Shown one piece after another: positions 43,978 to 52,254 of a DNA stretch of 64,000 nucleotides. Within the stretch, counting starts at the first letter, position 1. Each line of letters begins with the position of its first letter. Source of the stretch: CAXBDP01 sp963974465 (GTDB lineage: Bacteria > Bacteroidota > Bacteroidia > Cytophagales > Cyclobacteriaceae). The stretch lies in the NCBI GenBank assembly GCA_049340005.1, contig JBMPIY010000003.1. One strand, 5' to 3'. The notes under the pieces are model-generated. The model saw only the letters and a list, made by a program, of their open reading frames with translations. It was not told the origin of the DNA and did no database searches. A program made the position numbers and the translations under genes.

Positions 43978-45309
43978 ATGCCATATATAGCTCAAATAGC
44001 ATTCTTATTGATCGTAGCCATTGCAGCAGGCTTCCTAACCAAACGCATAAGCCAGATAAGGAAAAATATCATGCTCGGTAGGCCTGAGATTCGAAACGAC
44101 CAAAAAGATATGCGCTGGCGTACGATGCTTTTGGTAGCCTTTGGTCAGCAGAAGATGTTCAAAAGGCTATTTCCAGCATTTATGCACTTATTTATTTATA
44201 TGGGCTTTTTGGTGATCAACCTTGAAGTGCTCGAGTTTGTATTGGATGGCATTTTAGGAACACACCGTTTATTTGCCCCGGCATTAGGCAGTGCCTACAC
44301 TGTTGCCATCAATATGTTTGAGTTTTTGGCCTTCTTGGTATTATTCTCCTGCGTTGCTTTTTTATTACGCCGCAATGTGGCCAAAGTAAAAAGATTCTCA
44401 GGCTCAGAAATGAAATCATGGCCAACGCTAGATGCCAATCTCATTCTTGTAATCGAAATCATTTTGATGTTTGCCATCCTTACGATGAATGCAACTGATC
44501 AATTATTAGCTGCAAGAGGTGAAGAGAAATATATACAATTAGGAAGCTTATTTTTCAGCAGTATGCTAATGCCGCTGTTCGAAGGAATGAGCACATCTGC
44601 GCTAATCTTTGTAGAGCGTTTTGCTTGGTGGTTTCACATCATAGGTATTTTAAGCTTTGCAGTGTATGTAACCTATTCAAAGCACCTACATATTTTCTTG
44701 GCCTTCCCGAATACTTGGTATTCCAACTTGAAGCCGAGAGGCGAAATAAAAAATATGCCTGAGGTTACCACAGAAGTAAAAATGATGCTTGGAATGCCTA
44801 CAGAAGGCACTAATGAACCTCCCGCAGAAATTGCCCGCTTTGGAGCAAAGGATGTAAATGACCTATCATGGATTAATATTCTAAATGCGTATTCCTGCAC
44901 TGAATGTGGACGATGTACATCCGAATGTCCTGCAAACATAACGGGCAAAAAACTTTCCCCCCGCAAAATAATGATGGATGTACGCGATAGAGCTGAAGAG
45001 GTGGGGAATAGCATCGCCAAAGGAGGCAAAGGACTGGAAGATGGCAAAACCTTATTAGGCGATTACATTACCAAGGAAGAAATAAATGCTTGTACTACTT
45101 GCAATGCCTGCGTAGAAGCTTGCCCTGTAAATATTGATCCACTTTCCATTATCTTACAAATGCGCAGATATGTGGCAATGGAAGAGTCTGCATCTCCAGC
45201 ATCATGGAATGCCATGTTCCAAAATATGGAAACCTCATTTGCCCCTTGGAAATTTCCTCCAACAGACCGTTTCAAATGGGCAGATGATCTTAAAACTGAA
45301 AAACCTTAA
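43978..45309 (+). CDS. Membrane (Fe-S) protein, HdrC/DsrK-like reductase subunit
   Basis: A 443-residue protein: five or so membrane segments in the first ~250 residues (NarI/HdrE-like), then a soluble 2[4Fe-4S] ferredoxin domain with 'CTECGRCTSECP' and 'CTTCNACVEACP'. This is the architecture of membrane heterodisulfide-reductase-like or LutB/GlpC-like electron carriers. With the next gene it probably makes a quinone-linked redox complex of unknown substrate. The downstream gene starts 5 bases after its stop. Confidence 0.88.
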   Translation: MPYIAQIAFLLIVAIAAGFLTKRISQIRKNIMLGRPEIRNDQKDMRWRTMLLVAFGQQKMFKRLFPAFMHLFIYMGFLVINLEVLEFVLDGILGTHRLFAPALGSAYTVAINMFEFLAFLVLFSCVAFLLRRNVAKVKRFSGSEMKSWPTLDANLILVIEIILMFAILTMNATDQLLAARGEEKYIQLGSLFFSSMLMPLFEGMSTSALIFVERFAWWFHIIGILSFAVYVTYSKHLHIFLAFPNTWYSNLKPRGEIKNMPEVTTEVKMMLGMPTEGTNEPPAEIARFGAKDVNDLSWINILNAYSCTECGRCTSECPANITGKKLSPRKIMMDVRDRAEEVGNSIAKGGKGLEDGKTLLGDYITKEEINACTTCNACVEACPVNIDPLSIILQMRRYVAMEESASPASWNAMFQNMETSFAPWKFPPTDRFKWADDLKTEKP

Positions 45310-45314
45310 TCTCA

Positions 45315-46112
45315 ATGAGCAACGAACATAATCCTGTACCAACTATGGCCGAAATGGCCGCAAAGGGTGAAGCACCCGAAATTCTTTTCTGGGTGGGCTG
45401 TGCGGGCTCATTCGACGAACGCTACCGCAACGTCACCAAAGCATTTGTGAAAATTCTAAACAAAGTAGGTATCAGTTTCGCCGTGTTGGGCGAGGAAGAA
45501 ACCTGTACTGGAGATCCTGCTCGTAGGGCAGGAAATGAATTTCTATTTCAAATGCAAGCGGTAGCAAATATTCAGGTATTAGATGCCTACCAAGTCAAGA
45601 AAATAGTGACCGCCTGCCCACATTGCTTCAATACGATCAAAAATGAATACCCTGAATTGGGTGGCAATTATGAAGTAGTGCATCATGCTACATTCCTACA
45701 GCAGCTTATCAATGAAGGTAAAATAGCGTTGAAAGGTGGTGGAGAATTTAAAGGTAAAAAAATCACCTACCATGATTCATGCTATTTGGGCAGAATCAAT
45801 AATGTATATGAAGCCCCGAGAGAAGTGCTCCAAGCATTGGATGCCGAACTGATAGAAATGAAACGCTGCCGCACCAAGGGACTTTGCTGTGGAGCGGGAG
45901 GAGCTCAGATGTTCAAAGATGCTGAGCCTGGTAATAAAGAAGTGAACATCGAACGTACCGAGGAAGCTTTGGAAACGGGTGCAGAAATAATCGCGGCTGC
46001 TTGCCCATTTTGTATGACAATGATGAGCGATGGGGTGAAAAACAAAGAGAAAGAGGATAAAGTGAAAGTGCTAGATTTGGCAGAACTTATTGCCCGAAAC
46101 GAAGGTTTATAA
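45315..46112 (+). CDS. CCG-domain (Fe-S) protein, HdrB/HdrD-like
   Basis: A 265-residue protein with two cysteine-rich CCG-type domains: 'WVGCAGSFDERY...ETCTGDPARRAG' and 'DSCYLGRIN...KGLCCGAGGAQMF', ending with 'AACPFCMTMM'. CCG domains bind the unusual Fe-S clusters of heterodisulfide reductase or glycolate/lactate oxidase subunits. Operon partner of the membrane Fe-S protein upstream. The gene for a flavoprotein partner is not next to it. Confidence 0.9.
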   Translation: MSNEHNPVPTMAEMAAKGEAPEILFWVGCAGSFDERYRNVTKAFVKILNKVGISFAVLGEEETCTGDPARRAGNEFLFQMQAVANIQVLDAYQVKKIVTACPHCFNTIKNEYPELGGNYEVVHHATFLQQLINEGKIALKGGGEFKGKKITYHDSCYLGRINNVYEAPREVLQALDAELIEMKRCRTKGLCCGAGGAQMFKDAEPGNKEVNIERTEEALETGAEIIAAACPFCMTMMSDGVKNKEKEDKVKVLDLAELIARNEGL

Positions 46113-46139
46113 CATCGATTCACTTTAAGAGAAAATACT

Positions 46140-46625
46140 ATGTACGTACCTTTCAATGAACTTGCTCCCAGCTCCAAAGTTTGGATTTATCAATCGGACA
46201 GGCCCTTTGGTGAACTCGAAAAAAAACAAATAGAGGAAAAGCTAATTGCCTTTGCAAACCGTTGGGCAGCACATCAAAAAGACTTGAAAGCATCTGTAAA
46301 TATTGCCCATAATCAATTCGTAATATTGGCAGTAGATGAATCTCAACACGCTGCCTCAGGTTGCTCAATCGATAGCTCTGTTCATTTCATGAAAGATTTG
46401 GAAATTGAATTTGGACTTAATTTCTTTGACAGAAGCAAGGTGCCTTTTTTGGTGAACGACGGACTAGAGCTGATGCCAATGAAAGAATTGAAAGAAAAAA
46501 TTGCGCAAGGCCAAATCAAAAAAGACACTCCTACGTTTAATAATTTTGTTCAGTCCAAAGGCGAACTAGATGAAAAGTGGCTCGTGAATGCTGAAAATAG
46601 CTGGATGAGTAGATACTTCGCCTAA
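46140..46625 (+). CDS. Conserved Bacteroidota protein (often mis-called ABC transporter ATPase)
   Basis: A 161-residue protein with no Walker motifs. It contains 'VWIYQSDRPF', 'GCSIDSSVHFMK' and a C-terminal 'NSWMSRYF'. Such proteins are widely labelled 'ABC transporter ATPase' without basis. Its function is unknown. The steady position after the Fe-S pair in Bacteroidota suggests a link with that complex (from memory, not tested). 27 bases after the CCG protein, 31 before the lipoprotein start. Confidence 0.8.
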   Translation: MYVPFNELAPSSKVWIYQSDRPFGELEKKQIEEKLIAFANRWAAHQKDLKASVNIAHNQFVILAVDESQHAASGCSIDSSVHFMKDLEIEFGLNFFDRSKVPFLVNDGLELMPMKELKEKIAQGQIKKDTPTFNNFVQSKGELDEKWLVNAENSWMSRYFA

Positions 46626-46656
46626 ATTGAGCTTAATTTACCGAGAGATTAAATTG

Positions 46657-48612
46657 ATGAAAATACGCCCAATACTCTTTCTTCTTATAATCGCCATTGT
46701 AGGTTTATCCTCCTGCAATGTGCTGATGGGGCCGGTTGCCCAAGCTGATAAGCATTTCCAATTGGGTGAATACAATTCCGCCATACAAGATTATCAGAGA
46801 GCCTTAGATAAAGGCAAAAATACCGGAAAAGTAAATTTCCGAATGGCCGAAAGCTATCGTCTCTCCAACAGAATTCATAATTCACTGCCTTTTTATCAAG
46901 AAGCAGTTACCCTCGAATTTGAAGATGAGACTTTGCCATTTTACCTCGGCCAATCTTATAAAGCCAATGAGCAATACGATCCTGCATTAAGTCAATTTAG
47001 ACAATATCTGGCCAATGGAGAGGATAGAGCATTACTTGCCCTAGCTCGTACCGAAAGTAGAAATTTAAGTCTGATTCCCGAAATACCACAAAAAGACGAG
47101 GCAATACAACTCAGCAATTTGGCTGAAATCAATAGCCCAAACCCTGACTATGGCATCCTCTTTTTCGATGACGAAGTTTATCTTAGCTCTACCAGAGATG
47201 GCGGAACCGAATACAAAACTACAGGACTACCATTCAGCAATATTTATAAAGCCAAATTCAATGGTTTCCCATTAGACAGCGCAAATTTCGAAGTATTGGC
47301 AGGCATTGCAGACACACCTGAAATCAATGAAGGCGCCCTTGCTATCCATCCAAATGGCGATATGATGGTTTTTGCTAGAGGCAATACAGGCAAAAGAAAA
47401 GGAGCTAAGGATGTAAACCTATATGTCACCTATTTGAGAGAAGGTGTTTGGACTGCTCCTGAAATATTTAGCATTAGCGATCCGGAAGCATGGGATTCTA
47501 CTCCAGTATTCTCTGCAGACGGCAATACTATTTATTTCGCTTCCAATAGAGCAGGAGGAATCGGCGGCATTGATTTATATTCTGCGCAATTAGACTCACG
47601 TGGCAATTGGACGGCAGTTCGCAATATGGGCAGCACGATCAATACCCCTGGCAACGAAATGTTCCCTTACGTGGGACCGGATGAAAAACTTTACTTTTCA
47701 TCAGATGGACATCCGGGATATGGCGGATTAGATATTTTCGTAGCAGAGAGAACTGAAGATGAAATAATAATCGAAAGTATGGGTAGTCCATACAATAGCA
47801 ATTATGATGATTTCGGTCTGCAATTCATAAACTTCCCCTACGAAGGCGTTTTCGTTTCGAACAGGCCTGGCGGTATGGGAGATGATGATGTTTATTTCTT
47901 TAGCGACAAAACGGATGAAGTCAAAGTCATCAATTACATTATCGCAGGTAAAACCTTCCAATTGGACGATGAGGAAAACCAAATTCCATTAGCCTCCGCA
48001 CAAGTGAAGCTGTTGGATTCTCTTGGAAATGTAATTCAAGAAACTGTTTCCGGAAACGATGGCACATATAGCTTTGTGGTTGAACCGGAGAAAGATTATA
48101 CACTATTAGCCGAGAAACCAAGCTATTTTGCCAAAAGAGAGCCTTTTACACTTATTGGCAAATCGGTTGATCCTAGCACCATTGAGGAACTGCAAAGCAA
48201 TGTAGCCTTTGATGTGAATTTGGTATTAACCCCAATCGTAATCGACAAAGCTATTGTACTTGAAAACATCTATTACGATTTCGATAAAGCTGAAATTAGA
48301 GATGATGCTGCCGTAGAATTGAATAAGCTAGTAGAAATTCTGAAAGAAAATCCACAGATAAAAATCGAGCTTAGCGCGCACACTGATAATCGTGGTACAA
48401 ATGCATATAACGAAAGGCTATCGCAAGAGAGGGCACAAGCAGCGGTTGATTACATCATTTCGCAAGGGATAGATCGAGATAGACTTACTGCTAAAGGCTA
48501 TGGAGCATCACAGCCAATCGCTCCAAATACTAACCCGGATGGCACAGATAATCCGGAAGGTCGTCAGCTAAACAGACGCACGGAGTTTAAGGTAATTTCG
48601 GTAGAAGATTGA
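46657..48612 (+). CDS. OmpA-family lipoprotein with TPR and PD40 repeats
   Basis: A 651-residue protein; ATG at 46,657 gives the lipoprotein signal (GLSSC). Order of domains: TPR-like helices (about 25-130), WD40-like PD40 propeller ('DSTPVFSADGNTIYFASNRAGGIGG', 'EKLYFSSDGHPGYGGLDIF'), a carboxypeptidase-regulatory beta domain (~440-510) and the OmpA peptidoglycan-binding domain ('IYYDFDKAEIRDDA', 'LSAHTDNRGTNAYNERLSQERA'). It ties outer membrane to cell wall, and similar proteins in Bacteroidota take part in gliding/type 9 secretion (PorE-like); which role holds here is open. Confidence 0.9.
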   Translation: MKIRPILFLLIIAIVGLSSCNVLMGPVAQADKHFQLGEYNSAIQDYQRALDKGKNTGKVNFRMAESYRLSNRIHNSLPFYQEAVTLEFEDETLPFYLGQSYKANEQYDPALSQFRQYLANGEDRALLALARTESRNLSLIPEIPQKDEAIQLSNLAEINSPNPDYGILFFDDEVYLSSTRDGGTEYKTTGLPFSNIYKAKFNGFPLDSANFEVLAGIADTPEINEGALAIHPNGDMMVFARGNTGKRKGAKDVNLYVTYLREGVWTAPEIFSISDPEAWDSTPVFSADGNTIYFASNRAGGIGGIDLYSAQLDSRGNWTAVRNMGSTINTPGNEMFPYVGPDEKLYFSSDGHPGYGGLDIFVAERTEDEIIIESMGSPYNSNYDDFGLQFINFPYEGVFVSNRPGGMGDDDVYFFSDKTDEVKVINYIIAGKTFQLDDEENQIPLASAQVKLLDSLGNVIQETVSGNDGTYSFVVEPEKDYTLLAEKPSYFAKREPFTLIGKSVDPSTIEELQSNVAFDVNLVLTPIVIDKAIVLENIYYDFDKAEIRDDAAVELNKLVEILKENPQIKIELSAHTDNRGTNAYNERLSQERAQAAVDYIISQGIDRDRLTAKGYGASQPIAPNTNPDGTDNPEGRQLNRRTEFKVISVED

Positions 48613-48639
48613 TGCTTAGAAAATAAAAGATATAAAATG

Positions 48640-48668
48640 AGAAGGTAATCAAATGGTTGCCTTCTTTT
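48640..48668. terminator. Probable bidirectional terminator
   Basis: Stem GAAGGTAA/TTGCCTTC (one G-T pair) followed by T-rich sequence, between convergent genes. It overlaps the last codons of the minus-strand gene. Confidence 0.6.
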
Positions 48669-49812
48669 GTTTTAGCCAAATAGCCAGTATTCCTACGAAC
48701 AAAATCGGCATAAACATCGCCTTCTCCCTATCAATAAGCCCAAGATTAGAAAGTGCTTGGCTAAAAATGAAAGTGCCTACCATAAAATAAAGCGTGGCCA
48801 TGATGGACCATGCTTTGCGAGGAAATGATCTCCGTTGAAACCAGCGATATAGACTAACAATGATCACTATAAAAATAAAGATGTTTTGAGCCATTAATCC
48901 ATAGCCGAGCATATTTTGTGAGTCGCCAAGCATGGGTCGAAACATGAAAGTAAAATAGCGGGAAGGAATGCTCATTTCCCGCAAATCAAGTCCATGATTA
49001 GTATCAGCGAATCGATGTTGCATTTCGCTCAAACTTTGGGCTATTGCACTAAATGAAACCTCAAAGACATCTACTTTTGGCAATAACCAAGGCAAGGAAA
49101 TAATGCTAAGTGCAATTGCTCCAAGCAAAATAGCCCATTCTCGCAACTTGATATTACCTTGGATAAAACGCTCCAGAAAATATCCTCCCGCCATTGCTCC
49201 CAGGCACAATGCCGCCATGTGCGCCCGAATATGCAGTAGCAATACCAAGGCGATAATTAACCCAAACCATCTTTTTTTAGGCATTAATGCTGAATAGAAA
49301 AACAGCATTACCGCAAATACTGCTGGACCATCTTTACCAACCGCAGCTGTCCAAAAGTGCATGGATGGCCAAAAAAGGAATATCAAGAATAGTAGAAAGC
49401 TAATGCTTTTCTCAACCTTGAGTTGAAACAAGTCTTCACAAATGCCTATGAAATAATAAATTCCCCAAAGACCTATTAGCGAGAAAAGATAAAAAACCAC
49501 TACATAACTAAGTCCCAAAAATTGCGATAGTGGATAAACCAAAAAGAATATAAAGCTAATACCGCTGCCATAAAGCCCGAGCCAAGTATCTGCATTGCCA
49601 CGGAATGTTGGATCATGATAATATTCCCAAGCATCGGATGAATTATGGAAAGTGTACCAAAAATAAAATGCGGTGAATAGCAAGTGCCAAATCCACAAGA
49701 CAAATGGCAACGTAATGGGAAAATGGCTATATTCCTTCCAATACTTTTGCAGAAGGATTAAAAAAACTGCACTTATTGCCAATAGTAGTCCAATATCAAT
49801 AGCACTAATCAT
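48649..49812 (-). CDS. Polytopic membrane protein, envelope polysaccharide type
   Basis: A 387-residue protein with about ten membrane helices. The segment 'WPSMHFWTAAVGKDGPAVFAVMLFF' is closely paralleled by 'LPNLHFWSGSLGKGSLILMGIGMFF' in the gene at 50,831, and 'LHIRAHMAAL' by 'YVRPHIAFIF', so the two are paralogues. The fold resembles EpsG/Wzy-like polymerases or GT-C enzymes. Overlaps the deacetylase gene by eight bases, last gene of the operon. Activity unknown. Confidence 0.78.
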   Translation of the reverse strand: MISAIDIGLLLAISAVFLILLQKYWKEYSHFPITLPFVLWIWHLLFTAFYFWYTFHNSSDAWEYYHDPTFRGNADTWLGLYGSGISFIFFLVYPLSQFLGLSYVVVFYLFSLIGLWGIYYFIGICEDLFQLKVEKSISFLLFLIFLFWPSMHFWTAAVGKDGPAVFAVMLFFYSALMPKKRWFGLIIALVLLLHIRAHMAALCLGAMAGGYFLERFIQGNIKLREWAILLGAIALSIISLPWLLPKVDVFEVSFSAIAQSLSEMQHRFADTNHGLDLREMSIPSRYFTFMFRPMLGDSQNMLGYGLMAQNIFIFIVIIVSLYRWFQRRSFPRKAWSIMATLYFMVGTFIFSQALSNLGLIDREKAMFMPILFVGILAIWLKQKKATI

Positions 49813-50827
49813 TGTATTGTGGCTTGTAAACCCAGCTTTTCAAGTTTGCCATATTTAGACTTTGCATGCCGTAAGATTCTCTCTGTAGGGCAAAGCAATT
49901 TAGGATCCGCTTGAGGTTATCCAGATTTTGCTCGGTGTGGAATCCAAAATTGTGCGGATGCCACCAAAGATGATAGCAGGCATTCTGCCTCGCTGCAAAC
50001 TCAATATCTTTGCAAATCCTATCTATTTTCTGCGATTCGAGACCTTTGAGTTTGGCTTGGTATGGTCTTAAAAATCTACTTGCTTGTGCATTGAGTATAG
50101 CTCCATTTTGGAGATCCTCTGGTGCATATCCATTATGGCCATACAAATTGAAATAGCTGTCGGCAAGTCTTACAATTCTTTTGCGCTTTCCTTCGCTCGA
50201 TCGACTATCAGGTTTCCATATCCAAGCATTCTCATTGCCACGTACCACTTCTATTCCGGCTTGCTCACATATTTGGAGGTAACTCTCATTGTATTGATTG
50301 CGCGGAAAAACGAGTGATTTAAACTCAAATCCTAATCTCCCTCCCGCTTTTTTGGCTGCCATCAAATCTTCATAAAAATCAGCTGGTTGCTGCCCTGCTT
50401 CCAAACAATAATAATGTGAAAAGGTATGTGTGGCTATTTCCTGCCCTTGTACTTTGGCGATCTCCTTAATCAAAGATGGCGCAAAATGAAATGGATCCTC
50501 TTCCTCGGATTTTCCAAGAGTATGCTTTTCCAGATAATGATAGGCACTCAGGTTTGTAGCTTTGTAATTAGGTTTACGAGCAGGCAAGGATGCTTCTAAT
50601 TCATCTTTGCCATCGCAAAAAAGCATGCCTACAGTTGCCCAAGTTACTTCTATACCATAGGTTTTGAATAAGGAAAGCATTGCTGGAATTGCGTTTTCCC
50701 TAGTATTGATAAAGTAGGCTTTTCTGGAATTGAGCTCGTATTTATCCAATACTCCCCAATAGAGTTCGAAATCGAGCGAGATCACGAATGCACCTTTATG
50801 GGAAGTAGTATTTGGGTTTGCCTCCAT
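49805..50827 (-). CDS. Polysaccharide deacetylase family (NodB-like)
   Basis: A 340-residue NodB-fold protein: 'FVISLDFELYWGVLDKYE' (first catalytic Asp region), 'EIATHTFSHYYCLE' (metal-binding His pair HxxxH) and 'CYHLWWHPHNFGF' (C-terminal catalytic His). It removes acetyl groups from N-acetylated sugars of a glycan. No signal peptide, so cytoplasmic side or lipid-linked substrate is possible. It is sandwiched between two paralogous polytopic membrane proteins, with 3 bases to the upstream gene and overlap with the downstream one. Confidence 0.88.
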   Translation of the reverse strand: MEANPNTTSHKGAFVISLDFELYWGVLDKYELNSRKAYFINTRENAIPAMLSLFKTYGIEVTWATVGMLFCDGKDELEASLPARKPNYKATNLSAYHYLEKHTLGKSEEEDPFHFAPSLIKEIAKVQGQEIATHTFSHYYCLEAGQQPADFYEDLMAAKKAGGRLGFEFKSLVFPRNQYNESYLQICEQAGIEVVRGNENAWIWKPDSRSSEGKRKRIVRLADSYFNLYGHNGYAPEDLQNGAILNAQASRFLRPYQAKLKGLESQKIDRICKDIEFAARQNACYHLWWHPHNFGFHTEQNLDNLKRILNCFALQRESYGMQSLNMANLKSWVYKPQYND

Positions 50828-50830
50828 AAG

Positions 50831-52063
50831 CTAGGCAACTACTGGTTCTTTTTTCTTTTTATTGAGCTTCAATTGGCGGCTATATCGTTTCCATCTGCTC
50901 ATTCTTATTCGCCACTGCTTCTGATCCATAAAGCGTAAAACCACAAATAGGAAAAGCAGCATGACCATACTTTTCATTCTAATAGCGATGCCGAAGTTAC
51001 CTGAAATTTGTGCTAAGGCTACAGCTGATCCGAAAAAGGCAATGAATGCTGTTTTGGTAACAAAATCAGTGTTGAAAAAGAATTTGATAAAGCCCGATCT
51101 GATAAGCTGGAAAGAGATCAGGAGATAAAATAGATTTTCGAATGATACAAAGAAGCCAAGAATGCCATTTGCATTAAAGAAAATCGGAAAATACAGAAAC
51201 ACAAAAATTTTCTGAAATAAGTTGAAATTGCTTATATCCACTCCGGAATCAGCTCTGGTGCTCAATTTATTAGCCAAATGGGACGTCATTTCATAGCCTT
51301 CATCTATCAGTCCTCCTTCGCCTTCGATGCCCACATACTGAAATACCGATTGGTACAAAAATCCTAGCGTGATGGTAGAAACTAAAAACAACGCCACCTT
51401 TTGCTTTGCCTTAAGATCTTTGTTACCAAGCAATAAGGCAATACCAATGGAGGCCAAAAAGATAAAGGCAATATGCGGACGAACGTAATAAATTATAGGT
51501 AAGGAAAGGATAGCCAAAGGCCATCTATTGGAAGGCTTGGAAAGGAAAAAGAAAAACATTCCGATTCCCATTAAAATCAAAGAACCCTTGCCCAAGGAAC
51601 CGGACCAGAAATGTAAGTTCGGAAGAAAAAACACTAAAGGCATAAGTGCTGCGCCCAACCAATAATGCTTAAACCGTATATGCTCTTTGAAGAAAACATA
51701 AAAGAATGCTAGACCTACATAACCAAAAAAAGCAAAAAGCAGCATAAGGCTCTCATACTGCAAATTGAAAACTTGAATAAAAGGCCAAGCCACAAATTCG
51801 ATAAAGGGTGTGCCGGTGGCAAAATAATCAACCCATGATTCACCTCTTACTTGCATCAATACTTTATTGAAATAAGCGTGGCTATCCGAATTATTGCTCA
51901 ATGCATATAAATAATAGCCAAATGAGACTAGAAGGTGAAAAAGAAACAACAAATCCAGAACAATAACTTGAACTATAGGGAATTGCCATTTCAGTATGCG
52001 GTTGAGTACAAAACCAGCAGCAATTATTATGATGAAAAAGAAAATGTCAATTAGACCCTCCAT
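50831..52063 (-). CDS. Polytopic membrane protein, paralogue of the gene at 48,649
   Basis: A 410-residue protein with about ten membrane helices and a basic C-terminal tail ('RQLKLNKKKKEP'). It shares the HFW(S/T)xxxGK motif and the later (V/I)R(P/A)H motif with its paralogue two genes downstream, plus 'SNNSDSHAYFNK' against 'HNSSDAWEYYHD'. Probably a polymerase or sugar-transfer protein for a surface polysaccharide (inference). First gene of the three-gene operon. Confidence 0.78.
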   Translation of the reverse strand: MEGLIDIFFFIIIIAAGFVLNRILKWQFPIVQVIVLDLLFLFHLLVSFGYYLYALSNNSDSHAYFNKVLMQVRGESWVDYFATGTPFIEFVAWPFIQVFNLQYESLMLLFAFFGYVGLAFFYVFFKEHIRFKHYWLGAALMPLVFFLPNLHFWSGSLGKGSLILMGIGMFFFFLSKPSNRWPLAILSLPIIYYVRPHIAFIFLASIGIALLLGNKDLKAKQKVALFLVSTITLGFLYQSVFQYVGIEGEGGLIDEGYEMTSHLANKLSTRADSGVDISNFNLFQKIFVFLYFPIFFNANGILGFFVSFENLFYLLISFQLIRSGFIKFFFNTDFVTKTAFIAFFGSAVALAQISGNFGIAIRMKSMVMLLFLFVVLRFMDQKQWRIRMSRWKRYSRQLKLNKKKKEPVVA

Positions 52064-52209
52064 TGAGACCTCAAGTTAGATAATTCTAAATAATCTTAGA
52101 GCGTAACGATAAATTCTTGTAGAATTATTTATGAAAGTAAAAACTCTCATTGTGTTAGGTAATAATTCTGAGAAATAAATTGCCATTTATAAATCAAATC
52201 TAAAGAAAA

Positions 52210-52254
52210 GCGGGAGGAATTTTATTTCATCCAAAACTCAAGCTTACCTCCCGC
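52210..52254. repeat. Inverted pair of GCGGGAGG octamers
   Basis: GCGGGAGG at 52,210-52,217 and its complement CCTCCCGC at 52,247-52,254, 29 bases apart, straddling the stop of the GH92 gene. They could form a stem of eight G/C-rich pairs. There is no T-run typical of an intrinsic terminator. Confidence 0.7.

Noticed and set aside
38632..44817. A 6.2-kb gap in the octamer distribution
   Set aside because: With a mean spacing of about 1.6 kb, one gap of this size among 27 is not surprising, so I do not call a second foreign region.
46140..46625. ABC transporter ATPase identity
   Set aside because: The protein has no Walker A, Walker B or signature motif and is far too short; the name is a historical database label.
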